64,000 nt of DNA from Rhodocaloribacter litoris (GCF_011682235.2 NZ_CP076718.1:1637141-1701140); one strand, 5' to 3'. Counted from the first letter of the stretch, positions 9,510 to 18,623 are shown. Notes: generated by a model not told the origin, from the sequence alone. A program made the numbers and translations.

Positions 9510-10256
9510 TCACCAGTTCGCCCCGATCCGGAAAAACTGCTGGCTCCCCCGGTAGTCGAAGAAGTCGTTCGCCAGAAAGCCGGAGCCGCCGGCGTTCCAG
9601 GTCTGGCGGCGGTAGCCGGCGCCGGCGGTGAGGCCGAAGCGCCCCGCGAGCCTTGCCAGGTGCACCTGTACGTCGGTGTCGACAAACGTCGAGAGGCCCG
9701 TCGTATCCCCGAAAGAGCGCAGGGCCAGCCCGACGGCCGGCAGGGCACGGGCCTCGAGCACGACCCGTGGACCGGCGAGACGGAAGCCCACCCCACCGCC
9801 GAGACCGATCACACTGAACTCGAAGGCGTCGAGCAGGCCGTCGTCCGTCCCGGGCCGCGACACCCGGCGGAACCCGCTGTGCAGGGCCACCGGCACGAAG
9901 AAGCGGACCCGGCTGCCCTCCTCGAACACGAACGGCTCGACCTCCCCCCAGAGCATCAGGTTCACGTCGAGCAGGCGGCGGTCCTCCCCTTCCGTTCGCT
10001 GTTCGCCGAAAGCCAGCGCGGCGAAAAAGTTGGGCCGTGCGTAGCTGATCCCGGCGACGGGCCCGTCAAAGTCGAAGGTGGGGTCGGGGCGCACGGTGCC
10101 GTCGAAGGAGAAGCGGACCCCGTAGTAACCGACGGTCAGGGCCTGGGACGGCCCGTTGGTCCCGCCGAAGGTGGGGCGCTGGGCGACGACCTGCAACAGG
10201 CCGATCGTTGCCCACCCGGCTCCCACGAGCAGCAGGATGCCGGCCCGCCGCATCAC
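9510..10256 (-). CDS. Probable outer-membrane beta-barrel protein
   Basis: The product is 248 aa with a hydrophobic N-terminal signal (about residues 1-26, ending VVAQ). The rest alternates polar and hydrophobic residues in amphipathic strands and ends in an aromatic residue (FFRIGANW), as in outer-membrane barrels recognised by the BAM complex. There are no internal hydrophobic helices. The ATG overlaps the stop of the RNase E/G gene by 4 bp. Function unknown; a soluble secreted beta protein is the alternative. Confidence 0.6.
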   Translation of the reverse strand: MMRRAGILLLVGAGWATIGLLQVVAQRPTFGGTNGPSQALTVGYYGVRFSFDGTVRPDPTFDFDGPVAGISYARPNFFAALAFGEQRTEGEDRRLLDVNLMLWGEVEPFVFEEGSRVRFFVPVALHSGFRRVSRPGTDDGLLDAFEFSVIGLGGGVGFRLAGPRVVLEARALPAVGLALRSFGDTTGLSTFVDTDVQVHLARLAGRFGLTAGAGYRRQTWNAGGSGFLANDFFDYRGSQQFFRIGANW

Positions 10257-12100
10257 GTCACCTCCTTGCCGGTCTCGGCGTCGAAGAGGCGGAAGCCCAG
10301 CGGGTCGAGGGCGGCATCGGTCTCCAGGCGGACCCGGACGTGGTGCTTCATGCGCCAGCGCCCGACGCAGTTGATCAGCCCGCGCCGCAGATAGGCCGCC
10401 GTGAAGGGGTGCACCCGCAGCCGGAGCAGGCCCCGCCGCCCCTGTTCCTTGTAGGCGACGATCCCCCGCTCGATTTCCTCGACCAGTGCTTCCGGTGCCC
10501 GCACCGGCATGCCGTTTCGCTCGGCCGGCACGGCGGCTTCCGGCTTCGGCGCTTCTGCGCCCCCCGTATCCTCGTCGTCCGTCGTGCCGTTCGGGCCGCT
10601 GAAGGCCGTGGTGATGCTCGGTCGCAGGCGTTGCCGGGTGATCTGCATCAGCCCGAAATCACTCATCGGCAGGATCTTGGTCACGGCCCGGTCCCGCCGG
10701 AAGGCTTTCCGCATCTCGTCGAACACCTTGCGGCGGTTGCGTTCATCCCGCATGTCGATGAAGTCGACCACGATGATGCCGCCGAGGTCGCGCAGGCGCA
10801 CCTGCCGGGCGATGGCCCGGGCCGCCTCCAGGTTGACCTTGAGCGAGTTCTGTTCCTGGGTCAGCCCCTTGCCCGCTCTTCCCGAGTTGACGTCGATGAC
10901 GTGCATGGCCTCGGTCTGTTCGATGAAGAGGTAGCCGCCCGAGGGCAGGTTGACCCGGCTCTCGAAGGCTTCGGCCACGGCCCCGGCGATGCCGGTCGCC
11001 TCGAAGATCGGCTTGCGGCCCTTGTAGTGCTGCACAGCCGGGGCCATCTGCGGCGCCACGGCCTGCACATACCCCTTGATGTTGCGGTAGACGCGGGGAT
11101 TGTCGATCAGGATGCGGTCATAGTCTTCCGAGAACAGGTCGCGGATGACCGAAGAGACCATGTTCACGTCTTCGTGGACGACGAGCGGCGGGTTCGGCTT
11201 GCCGGCCAGCTTTTGCTCGATCTTACGCCACTTTTCGAGGAGCAGGCGCAGGTCGGTGTCCAGGTCCTTGGCACTGCGTCCCTCGGCCACGGTGCGTACG
11301 ATGACGCCGAAGCCGTCCGGCACGAGGCTTTTGGCCAGGGCCCGCAGGCGACGGCGCTCCTTGTACGAATAGATTTTTTTCGAGACGGCCACGTAGTCGG
11401 CCAGGGGAACGAGCACGAGGAAGCGCCCGGCCAGCGAGATGTCGGTCGTGACGCGGCTGCCCTTGGTCGAGATCGGCTCCTTGCTGATCTTGACCAGGAT
11501 GCGCTGGTCCCGCCGGAGGTAGGATTCGAGGGGCCGGTCGCGGGGGGTGTCTTCGTCCGGAGGTGCCGGGCGGCCAGTGGACGTTTCCTGCTTTTCCGCG
11601 CCGTTCTTGTCTTTGCGGCCGCGGGATCGTCGCTGCGCGGAGCGGCGCCGGCTGCGCGTCCGGGCATCGGCCACGGCATGATGGGCCTTCTGCTCCGGCT
11701 CGGCCTCGCCGTCCGGGGGGGAAGACGCCTCTTCGTCCGGCCCGGCGCGGTGGGGGTGCCGGCTGCCTTTCGGGCGGCGGCGCTGCGGCCGGGCGCGGTG
11801 ATGCTCCGACCGGAGCGGCACCTTCTCTACCGAAGGCTCGGTCTGTTCGAGAAATTCGAGCCAGGCGGGCAGGTTTTCGGCCAGGTCGGAAAAGTGAAGG
11901 AAGGCATCCTGTTTCTGCCCGATGTCGATAAACGCCGCCTGGATGCTTGGCATGATACGCCGGACGCGCCCCAGGAAGATGTTCCCGATCGTGCGCTCGT
12001 TCTCGGGGTTCTCGATGAACAGTTCCACCAGCTCACCCTCTTCGAGGATGGCGATACGGGTCTGTTCTTTCTCTGCGTTGATGATGATTTCCTTGCCCAT
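10253..12100 (-). CDS. rng: Ribonuclease E/G family endoribonuclease
   Basis: The 615-aa RNase E/G has an S1 domain (residues about 38-210) with FLGRVRRIMPSIQAAFIDIG and FLHFSDLAE. This domain is interrupted after residue 90 by an insertion of about 115 residues that is very rich in Arg, Lys and Pro. After the S1 part come an RNase H-like domain and the catalytic Asp motifs HVIDVNSGRAG and VVDFIDMRDERNR. The family matures 16S rRNA and degrades mRNA. The CPxC zinc-link expected after the catalytic domain is absent: LRPSITT is followed by an acidic spacer, and the protein's last 150 residues hold one Cys. The start matches the conserved GKEIIINAE N-terminus. Confidence 0.9.
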   Translation of the reverse strand: MGKEIIINAEKEQTRIAILEEGELVELFIENPENERTIGNIFLGRVRRIMPSIQAAFIDIGQKQDAFLHFSDLAENLPAWLEFLEQTEPSVEKVPLRSEHHRARPQRRRPKGSRHPHRAGPDEEASSPPDGEAEPEQKAHHAVADARTRSRRRSAQRRSRGRKDKNGAEKQETSTGRPAPPDEDTPRDRPLESYLRRDQRILVKISKEPISTKGSRVTTDISLAGRFLVLVPLADYVAVSKKIYSYKERRRLRALAKSLVPDGFGVIVRTVAEGRSAKDLDTDLRLLLEKWRKIEQKLAGKPNPPLVVHEDVNMVSSVIRDLFSEDYDRILIDNPRVYRNIKGYVQAVAPQMAPAVQHYKGRKPIFEATGIAGAVAEAFESRVNLPSGGYLFIEQTEAMHVIDVNSGRAGKGLTQEQNSLKVNLEAARAIARQVRLRDLGGIIVVDFIDMRDERNRRKVFDEMRKAFRRDRAVTKILPMSDFGLMQITRQRLRPSITTAFSGPNGTTDDEDTGGAEAPKPEAAVPAERNGMPVRAPEALVEEIERGIVAYKEQGRRGLLRLRVHPFTAAYLRRGLINCVGRWRMKHHVRVRLETDAALDPLGFRLFDAETGKEVT

Positions 12101-12712
12101 ACAAAAAGCTCGTGCGTGCCATCCCGGGGCTGGTCCTCACGTGGCGGGTCCCCGGTGGGGGGTAGCCCGGCCGTTGCGCGTCGGGGTGCCGTTCCCCACG
12201 AGCCGAAGCAATCCGGCCCGCTTACCGGGCCTCCGGCAGCAGCAGGCGCCGGCGCATACACGCCGGAAGGCAAAAGAGGAGCCGAAACGGGAGGTGTCGC
12301 CGTACGCGTGTGCACACAGGCGGTCCCGGCCGGTATGGCGAGATGCTTCGCGGTGTGAGATCGGACCGTAAAAGACCAGCCCCAGGAGTGCCTGACGCAC
12401 TCCTTGAGAAAACGAAGTAGCAGTGAGAGGAAAAACAGCGTCGCTTTTATCAAGCGATCTATCAACAGATCGTCACGCAAAATAAACCACGAAATGGCAG
12501 GTGGTGGTCGGCGGGTCGTTCTGCAAACGACCCGGGTGGGCGGCCGGCGCAAGACCGGGTCACAGGGTATGAACGCGCCCGGAACCCGGTCTCCCGGCGG
12601 CAAGCCGGGGTTTCGCAAGGCCGCACACGACTCATGAGGATAATGATTTTTACACTTCCCCGCCTCAAGGCGGAAGGTTCCTGCTTCGCAGACGGTAGCT
12701 CGACGACAGGCC

Positions 12713-12744
12713 GATTGGACGCGTGACGCGGAACGCATCCAATC
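12713..12744. repeat. Imperfect palindrome with 12-bp arms
   Basis: Arms GATTGGACGCGT (12713-12724) and ACGCATCCAATC (12733-12744) pair with one mismatch around an 8-nt loop. Inside it, positions 12724-12740 match the 17-bp palindrome found in the IS256-type transposase at 57367-57383 in 15 of 17 positions. Confidence 0.6.
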
Positions 12745-12847
12745 CGTCTTACACCGTCTCCACAGGCTTTTTGCCCCGAAGGGCTCGGGTATGCCCTACC
12801 CTATAGCGTTGGTCCATGCTATTGAAGGCGTCGTTGTGCAGCGCGAT

Positions 12848-12934
12848 GTAGCCGCACCCTTCACGGGTGCGCTCCCCTCTCCGCCGGCGCGCCCGGGCTA
12901 ACGGGACGCGCAACGCGTCCAGATCCGCGGCTAC
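12848..12934. repeat. Dispersed REP-like repeat, copy 1
   Basis: The unit opens with GTAGCCGCA and closes with CGCGGCTAC, inverted arms matching in 8 of 9 positions. An inner hairpin (GCACCC-TTCAC-GGGTGC) lies at 12854-12870. The first 25 bp match 25543-25567 in 22 positions, and the closing arm is also shared. A 17-bp palindrome, GGACGCGCAACGCGTCC, sits inside at 12904-12920. Confidence 0.6.
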
Positions 12935-13400
12935 ACGTGCGCCGTTCGCTAAGGGCAGCCATGCCCTCAATAACCATGACCTCCGCTATACCGAAAATCA
13001 AGGGGACCGCTTTTGGTTATCAAGCAGCATAAGTACGACTCCGCCTTGCCTGCAGGGTTCCCGTTCGGTCGTATGCGCACCTGCTTACGGGAAGCGAAGG
13101 GAGTCTGCGTATCCCGCTGGCTGAAGCCAGGGGTTTCAGGCCGGGCCAAGCGGCCTCTGCCCCCCTCCGAACCTCCCCTTTTTCTTCGAAAAATTGTCGA
13201 TTCCGGCAAATGATCCCGCCGGTCCGGGTATCTTTGATCCTGCGGGCCGTACCCTGCCCTATCCTCCCGGCAGCGGCCCCGGAGCCCCTGCCTTTAACAT
13301 AAATTCTCCTTGTCGCCAGAGCCGCTGCTGTATATTCGATGCAGATCGGCCACGGTTTTCTCCCGGTCGCTCTTGCTCCTCTCCAAACCGGCAGGCTGCC

Positions 13401-14543
13401 ATGGCAACACAAGAGACGCCCCTCATCCAGGCACGCGGTCTCGAAGGCGTCGTAGCGCTGGATTCCGAGCTTTGCTTCATCGACGGGCAACAGGGGACGC
13501 TGATCTACCGGGGCTATGACATCTTCGACCTGGCCCGTCACACCTCGTTCGAGGAGGTTGCCTACCTGCTCTGGAACGGTCACCTCCCCAACCGGTCGGA
13601 ACGGGACGAGCTGCTGGCCCGGCTCCAGGCCGAACGTACCCTGCCCCCGATGGTGGCCGAGCTGCTGGGCATGACCCCTGAGGACGCCAGCCCCATGGCG
13701 GTGCTCCGCTCGGCCGTCTCGGCGCTGGCCCTTTTCGATGCCGAGGCCGACGACCCGTCCCCCGAAGCCAACTACCGCAAAGCCATTCGCCTGACGGCCC
13801 GCATCCCGGTCCTGCTGGCCGCCTTCGACCGGCGGCGCAAGGGCCTGCCGCCCGTCCCCCCGCGCAAGCACGGCAGCACCGCCTTCGACTTCCTCCACAT
13901 GCTGACCGGCGAAGAACCCGGCGAGGCGGCCGAACGCACCTTCGACACGTGCCTCGTCCTGCATGCCGAGCACGGCCTGAACGCCTCCACCTTTGCCGCC
14001 CGCGTCATCGGCGCCACGCTGTCGGACATCTACTCGGCCGTCACCGGAGCCATCGGCGCCCTCAAAGGCCCCCTCCACGGCGGCGCCAACATCGAGGTCA
14101 TGCGCATGCTTCTCGAGATCGACCGCACCGGCCGCGACCCGGTCCAGTACGTCAAGGAGAAGCTCGCCCGGAAAGAACGCGTCATGGGGTTCGGCCACCG
14201 GGTCTACAAAACCCTGGACCCCCGGGCCGCCATCCTCCGCGACATGGTCGAGGCGCTGAGCGAAGAACGCGGCCAGCGCAAGTGGTACGACTACAGCATG
14301 AAAATCATGGAGACCATGGAACGGGAGAAAGGACTCTACCCGAACGTGGACTTCTTCAGCGCCCCGGTCTACTACATGCTCGGCATCGCCCCCGACCTCT
14401 TCACGCCCATCTTTGCCATGAGCCGCATCACCGGCTGGACGGCCCACCTGCTCGAACAGTGGAAAGACAACCGCCTCATCCGCCCCCGTGCCGCTTACGT
14501 CGGCCCCCGCAACCTGGCCGTCAGGCCTCTCGACGAGCGCTGA
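13401..14543 (+). CDS. gltA: Citrate synthase
   Basis: The 380-aa enzyme condenses acetyl-CoA and oxaloacetate at the entry of the TCA cycle; its size fits the short type found in Gram-positives, archaea and thermophiles. Conserved elements include GYDIFDLARHTSFEEVAYLL near residue 37, the catalytic His motifs LHAEHGLNAST near 190 and MGFGHRVYKTLDPR near 262, and the Asp motif YPNVDFFSAP near 313. The ATG at 13401 is used; the frame is open further upstream but lacks family similarity. It stands alone after the 1.3-kb non-coding interval. Confidence 0.95.
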   Translation: MATQETPLIQARGLEGVVALDSELCFIDGQQGTLIYRGYDIFDLARHTSFEEVAYLLWNGHLPNRSERDELLARLQAERTLPPMVAELLGMTPEDASPMAVLRSAVSALALFDAEADDPSPEANYRKAIRLTARIPVLLAAFDRRRKGLPPVPPRKHGSTAFDFLHMLTGEEPGEAAERTFDTCLVLHAEHGLNASTFAARVIGATLSDIYSAVTGAIGALKGPLHGGANIEVMRMLLEIDRTGRDPVQYVKEKLARKERVMGFGHRVYKTLDPRAAILRDMVEALSEERGQRKWYDYSMKIMETMEREKGLYPNVDFFSAPVYYMLGIAPDLFTPIFAMSRITGWTAHLLEQWKDNRLIRPRAAYVGPRNLAVRPLDER

Positions 14544-14740
14544 CGCAAGCCGCGATCCCCGCGACCAGGCTTTTTCGGCGACGCGGGAGCCGGAGGCTTC
14601 CCTACGGCCACGGGGGCAGGGATCGTCCTGCCGGTCTCATCGTATGAGGTTTTCACCGGCCCGACACCCATGCCGGGCGGCACGGGCTTTGCTGAACAGA
14701 CGCCACGCCGTCCACGTGTTCCGCGACGCCTGCTCCCTTC

Positions 14741-15946
14741 ATGGTCATCCCCCGTCCCTGCCTCGCCTACCTCGGCCTGCTGTTGATGCTGGTCGCCGGC
14801 CTGCCGGCGGCCCGGGCGCAGATCTTCAAGCTCCCGCCGCCCGACACGACCGCCGGCAACTTCTTCGGCGTGGCCGTAGCCCTCGACGGCGACCGGGCCC
14901 TCGTGGGAGCCAGCGGGGCAGGCAGTTGCGGGGAGAATGCGGGCGCGGCCTACCTGTATGAGCGCGACCCGGCCCGCAACGAATGGAGGCTCCAGGCCCG
15001 GCTGCTCCCGAGCGACTGCAAGGCCGGGCAGTTCTTCGGGCGGGCCGTAGCCCTCAGCGGCGACCGGGCCGTCGTCGCGGCCTTCCGTCCTTTCTTCAGC
15101 ACGGCCCTCTCGAATGCCGTCTACGTTTTCGAGCACAACCCGGTCACGGGCCTCTGGGAAGAGACGGCCCGGCTCACGTCGAACCGGACCGAGGAGGAAG
15201 GCGCCTTCGCGGCCTCCGTGGCCCTCGACGGCGACCGCCTGCTCGTGACCGCCGCCGGCGACCCCGCCGGCCGCCGCTACGGCGGTGCCGCCTATCTCTT
15301 CGAACGCGAGCCCGGCGGGCGATGGAAACAGCAGGCCCGCCTCACCGGCGACGACGACCTCCGCTACGGCCTCTTCGGCACCGACGGCGACCTCGACGGC
15401 GACCGGGTCGTCGTCGCGGCCTCCACCTACTTCGCCAACCGGCCCGGCTCCATCTACCTCTTCGAACGCAACCCCGCCTCCGGTGCCTGGGAAAAGGTCG
15501 CCCGCTTCGGCCACATCGACGACTTCTTCATCTCGGTCGACCTCTCCGGGGACCGGGTGATCGTCGGAGAGAGCCGGGACGGGCCGCACGGCTCGGGACG
15601 GGCGACGCTCTTCGAACGCAACGCGGAAGGCCGGTGGCAGCAAACCGCCACGCTTGCCCCCACCCAGCCCTACAAACAGGGGGGGTTCGGCACCGAGGTG
15701 GCCCTCGACGGCGACCGGGCCCTCGTCGTCGGCTACGACGAGCAGCTCAGCTTCGAATTCAACATCGACCGGGTCGTCTATGTCTTTGCCTATGACCCCG
15801 AAAGCCGGTCCTGGGAGCAGAAACGCATCCTCGACGTCGGGGAAGTCGCCTTCGGTTCGGCCATCGACCTCGACGGCCCGTGGGCCCTCATCGGGCAGGC
15901 TTCCGAACAAAAGCCCGGGCAGGTCTACCTGGCCCGCCTTCCCTGA
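14741..15946 (+). CDS. Secreted FG-GAP repeat beta-propeller protein
   Basis: This 401-aa protein has a signal peptide (residues 1-27, ending ARAQ). About seven repeats of roughly 50 residues follow, each with the pattern FG.AVALDGDR.LVGA then AYLYER or VYVFE and a Trp-containing strand, as in FG-GAP/integrin-like propellers. The stop is not followed by a T9SS tail, so the protein is probably periplasmic or loosely surface-bound. It is related in repeat design to the N-terminal half of the protein at 30142-32487. Ligand unknown. Confidence 0.75.
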   Translation: MVIPRPCLAYLGLLLMLVAGLPAARAQIFKLPPPDTTAGNFFGVAVALDGDRALVGASGAGSCGENAGAAYLYERDPARNEWRLQARLLPSDCKAGQFFGRAVALSGDRAVVAAFRPFFSTALSNAVYVFEHNPVTGLWEETARLTSNRTEEEGAFAASVALDGDRLLVTAAGDPAGRRYGGAAYLFEREPGGRWKQQARLTGDDDLRYGLFGTDGDLDGDRVVVAASTYFANRPGSIYLFERNPASGAWEKVARFGHIDDFFISVDLSGDRVIVGESRDGPHGSGRATLFERNAEGRWQQTATLAPTQPYKQGGFGTEVALDGDRALVVGYDEQLSFEFNIDRVVYVFAYDPESRSWEQKRILDVGEVAFGSAIDLDGPWALIGQASEQKPGQVYLARLP

Positions 15947-16174
15947 CGCACCACCCGGAGCCGTCCCGCTACCATTGACCGGCCCGTACCGACCACCGGG
16001 CCTCATACGGGCAACCCCGCCCGCCCGGCCACGTATACGCCATGCTGTATCAATAAAAACAACATCATAGTGTAATATTTTTTGGCCCAAATACGTAACC
16101 CTCCCGCCTCCACGTCGTAAGGTTGGGACACGTCATTTCTATCATCATAGCCTGACAAGGGGGAGGGTTCAGCT

Positions 16175-16624
16175 ATGAGAAAACATATGACACGCGCGAC
16201 GCTGGCCGTCGCCGTGCTCCTGCTCGGCTGGGCGGGCGTCGCACAGGCGGCCCCCCCGGACGACGACCCGCAGCACCTCTACGACGCGGCCCGCGAAGCA
16301 GTCGAAAAGGCCCGGTGGGACGTCTTCAGCAAACGCCTCGTCGAGGCCCTGCACACGAAGCACGACGGCCTTCGCGAGGCCGCCATGCGCCTGATCATCC
16401 AGTATGGCGACCGGGTGGACGTGAAGGATGCCGTCTTCGACGTGATGCGCCTCTACCGGGATCACGACGACGAAAACCTGCGCCGCATGGCCATCGTCAC
16501 CCTGGGCAGCATGAAGAGCAACTGGGCCATCAGCTTCCTTCGCCTGTCGGAGGAATACGAGAAATCGCCTGCCCTGAAACAGACGATCCGGGCCGTCGTG
16601 GCACGGCATCACAACGGAGGCTGA
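16175..16624 (+). CDS. Exported HEAT-repeat-like protein
   Basis: The product is 149 aa. A strong ribosome-binding site (GGGGGAGGG, 16159-16167) sets the start at 16175. The signal peptide ends at AQA (about residue 25). The mature part forms two or three helical pairs (LREAAMRLIIQYGDRVDVKD, DDENLRRMAIVTLGSMKSNW) typical of HEAT-like repeats. An AT-rich promoter region (16035-16090) precedes it and a strong terminator follows. Role unknown; HEAT repeats usually bind proteins. Confidence 0.7.
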   Translation: MRKHMTRATLAVAVLLLGWAGVAQAAPPDDDPQHLYDAAREAVEKARWDVFSKRLVEALHTKHDGLREAAMRLIIQYGDRVDVKDAVFDVMRLYRDHDDENLRRMAIVTLGSMKSNWAISFLRLSEEYEKSPALKQTIRAVVARHHNGG

Positions 16625-16648
16625 GCCGCATCCGGGCGTATCCAAAGC

Positions 16649-16681
16649 AAAAAACCTGCATGCAAGCATGCAGGTTTTTTT
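16649..16681. terminator. Bidirectional intrinsic terminator
   Basis: A perfect hairpin (arms AAAACCTGCATGC and GCATGCAGGTTTT, AA between) is flanked by an A-run on the left and a T-run on the right. It sits between the convergent HEAT-protein and DUF2911 genes and can serve both. Confidence 0.9.
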
Positions 16682-16706
16682 GTCTTCACGATAGGTGCGA
16701 GACGGA

Positions 16707-17270
16707 TCACACGGGCCGGATCGGGATGCTGACGCGGGTATGGTCCCACGTCATGACCAGGTTGACCCCGTTTTCCGCCTCCTCGAACTCGATCGTGAAG
16801 GCCTCGTACAGCTCCGGCGTCCGGGTCACCGGCACGGTGAAACGCAGCACGTCCTCGTCCGGATTATAGCGGAACGCGCCCCACTGGCCGAGAACGCCAT
16901 TGAGGATGACGGTCCACTGATTCTCTTCCGGGATGGTGAAGAGCGCATAGGTACCGGCCGGCAACCGGTGACCGGCGATCTCGATGTCTCCGGTCGTGGT
17001 CAGCTCGGTGGCCTCGTTGGCACCGGTGCGCCAGACTTCCCCGTAGGGGACGAGGCCGCCGAAGATCTCGCGATCCCGCTTGCGGGGCGAGGAGTAGGTA
17101 ACCTTCAGATAGGTATCGCCGAGCATGGTGCGGGCGATCATGGTCGGGCTGGCCCGGGGCTCGGGTGGGGGAATCACCTCGGCTTCCTGCGCGCGTAAGG
17201 ACGTCGCGGTGAAGGCCGCCAGCAGCAGGGCCAGCGCCGGCAAGAGGGAGCATCGTGTCGGGTATCGCAT
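16707..17270 (-). CDS. DUF2911 family exported protein
   Basis: The 187-aa protein has a signal peptide ending SLRAQ (about residue 27). The family signature is complete: YLKVTYSSPRKRDREIFGGL near residue 55, VPYGEVWRTGANEATEL near 75 and LPAGTYALFTIPEENQW near 101. DUF2911 proteins are periplasmic or secreted beta proteins common in Bacteroidota and of unknown role. It converges on the HEAT-protein gene across the shared terminator. Confidence 0.85.
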   Translation of the reverse strand: MRYPTRCSLLPALALLLAAFTATSLRAQEAEVIPPPEPRASPTMIARTMLGDTYLKVTYSSPRKRDREIFGGLVPYGEVWRTGANEATELTTTGDIEIAGHRLPAGTYALFTIPEENQWTVILNGVLGQWGAFRYNPDEDVLRFTVPVTRTPELYEAFTIEFEEAENGVNLVMTWDHTRVSIPIRPV

Positions 17271-17325
17271 AGGTCAGAGCGGGTTGGGAAACGGGCTTGA
17301 GCCGGGAGAACGCGTTCCGGCCTCC

Positions 17326-18084
17326 TCAGCGTTCGAGCGGGCGCACCGTGACGTTCTCGAGCACGATCTCGGAAACCGGCCGCAGCCGCCCTTCCTCGAA
17401 CAGCGTGTCGTAGTGCTCGATGTCGCCGGGGCCGAGCGTGTCGGCCGTATAGTTGCGGTAGTCGGCAAAGCGCACCCCGCCGACGTACCGGACGTTGAAC
17501 GCCTCCCGAAAGCGAGAGCCGGTCTCGTTCGTGTAATAGTAATAGGCAAGATAGTCCATGGTGGCACGGTCCTGATGGAACCAGTACACGAACCGGTCCT
17601 GGTAGTCGCGCCCGCCGCCTTCCTTCCGGAACGTGATCTCGACCTCGTGATACGGCTCGCCCCGGAGGGTGTCGAGGCCGAGATAGCGTTTCTGCACGGC
17701 CGGGTCGTTCAACGGGAAAGGCAGCAGGGCAAAGTATACGACCGAGTTGACGTCTTCCTCCACCTTCAGCCGCTCTTTCTCATTCAGCGCCACCACCTCT
17801 CCGTCGACCGCGCGGAAGAGCGTATCATTGGCGAGCACCTCGCGCACGGTGCCGGTGGTGTCGGTATAACGACGCTCATACCGAAAGAGCCCGTCCTCCC
17901 GGGTGACGGTGAAATGCGCACCGCGAAAGTCGAACTCGACGACGGCCCGGCGGAGCACCTCGCCGCCGTGCGCGGCCATGGCAGCGTCGACGATAGCCTG
18001 GGGATCGGGCGGGGCATCGCTGCAGGCGAGTGCGACAAAAAGCACCGGCAGGAGCACGAAACGGACAGGAAACGTAGCAGGCAT
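17326..18084 (-). CDS. DUF6503-like lipoprotein
   Basis: This is a 252-aa lipoprotein with signal MPATFPVRFVLLPVLFVALAC. The mature part begins with ADAAMAAHGG-like residues (IVDAAMAAHGGEVLRRAVVE), followed by a LolA-like or RseB-like run of antiparallel strands (FDFRGAHFTVTREDG, YYYYTNETGSRFREAF). That resembles DUF6503 proteins of Bacteroidota. An in-frame TTG at 18111 would overlap the upstream stop, but the ATG at 18084 begins the signal peptide directly. It is probably co-transcribed with the gene upstream. Function unknown. Confidence 0.65.
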   Translation of the reverse strand: MPATFPVRFVLLPVLFVALACSDAPPDPQAIVDAAMAAHGGEVLRRAVVEFDFRGAHFTVTREDGLFRYERRYTDTTGTVREVLANDTLFRAVDGEVVALNEKERLKVEEDVNSVVYFALLPFPLNDPAVQKRYLGLDTLRGEPYHEVEITFRKEGGGRDYQDRFVYWFHQDRATMDYLAYYYYTNETGSRFREAFNVRYVGGVRFADYRNYTADTLGPGDIEHYDTLFEEGRLRPVSEIVLENVTVRPLER

Positions 18085-18107
18085 GGCGTACGGGTGGCCG
18101 TGGGGTT

Positions 18108-18455
18108 TCAACCGGACCGGCCGGGGGGGGCCGCATCGTCCCGGTAACGTCGACGGTGGTGCAGTTTCTGGAGCTGCCGTTCGATGACCAGGTCGGCCAG
18201 GAGGGCCGGCAGATCCGCCGGGGCCGCGTCGGTGAGCGCACGGGTCACCTTCGCCTCGGCCACGTCGATGCGGTAAAGGATGCTCATGAGCAACCCCGGG
18301 TTCCGGTCGAGCAGGAAACCAATGCGTTCGATCAGAAACCGACGGACGTCGTCGAGCGTGATCGTCCCGGCCGGCACGGACAGGGCCGGGTCCACCGGGA
18401 AGGTCGCCGCCAGCAACCGCAGCGTCTCCGAGGGCAGGTGTGGATCGTCGGGCAT
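18108..18455 (-). CDS. Hypothetical helical protein
   Basis: The 115-aa soluble protein (LDDVRRFLIERIGFLLDRNP) appears all-helical with no signal or membrane segment. Its stop lies 24 bp upstream of the DUF6503-like start on the same strand, so the pair may be an operon. It is divergent from the HU gene. I do not recognise the family. Confidence 0.55.
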   Translation of the reverse strand: MPDDPHLPSETLRLLAATFPVDPALSVPAGTITLDDVRRFLIERIGFLLDRNPGLLMSILYRIDVAEAKVTRALTDAAPADLPALLADLVIERQLQKLHHRRRYRDDAAPPGRSG

Positions 18456-18623
18456 GAATGCCGCTGAATCGATTCGCGCAGGGTCGTGTGACGCGGTGGG
18501 CAGGGATACGTCTTCCCTACGGCACTACAAAGAAACCGCCTTTCGGATCCTGCCCCGGGAGCATGCGTTTAGGGAAACGCCGGCATCGGGCAAATCTTCT
18601 GGCTCATCTCCCCGCTCATCACC

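Larger units (their letters stand above)
12620..13150 (-). mobile_element. Probable decayed IS200/IS605-type (TnpB/IscB-like) element
   Basis: Two short minus-strand frames (13209-12967 and 12970-12749) overlap. The second ends in TREGCGYIALHNDAFNSM and TRALRGKKPVETV, vaguely like the zinc-finger/RuvC III tail and PVE-type ends of TnpB-family proteins. The stretch is bounded by short perfect hairpins (12660-12673, stem CCGCCT/AGGCGG; 13117-13130, stem CTGGCT/AGCCAG), like the subterminal hairpins of IS200/IS605 elements. No intact transposase or nuclease is present. This is inferred from resemblance only. Confidence 0.3.
12101..13400. other. Long non-coding interval between rng and citrate synthase
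   Basis: About 1.3 kb holds no convincing gene; frames here are short and unlike known proteins. It contains a cluster of palindromes (12660-12673, 12713-12744, 12848-12934, 13117-13130) and what looks like a degraded insertion element. Its left part (12101-12450) would carry the rng promoter and leader, and its right part (13200-13400) the citrate synthase promoter. I could not fix promoter boxes with confidence. Confidence 0.7.

Noticed and set aside
12101-13400. A structured non-coding RNA such as tmRNA, RNase P RNA or 6S RNA in the long gap.
   Set aside because: I saw the palindromes but no conserved core of these RNAs and no tRNA-like ends; a covariance search would be needed.
14741-15946. 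T9SS sorting tail on the FG-GAP protein.
   Set aside because: The C-terminus (EQKPGQVYLARLP) lacks the PNPF motif and the SG[VI]Y strand.
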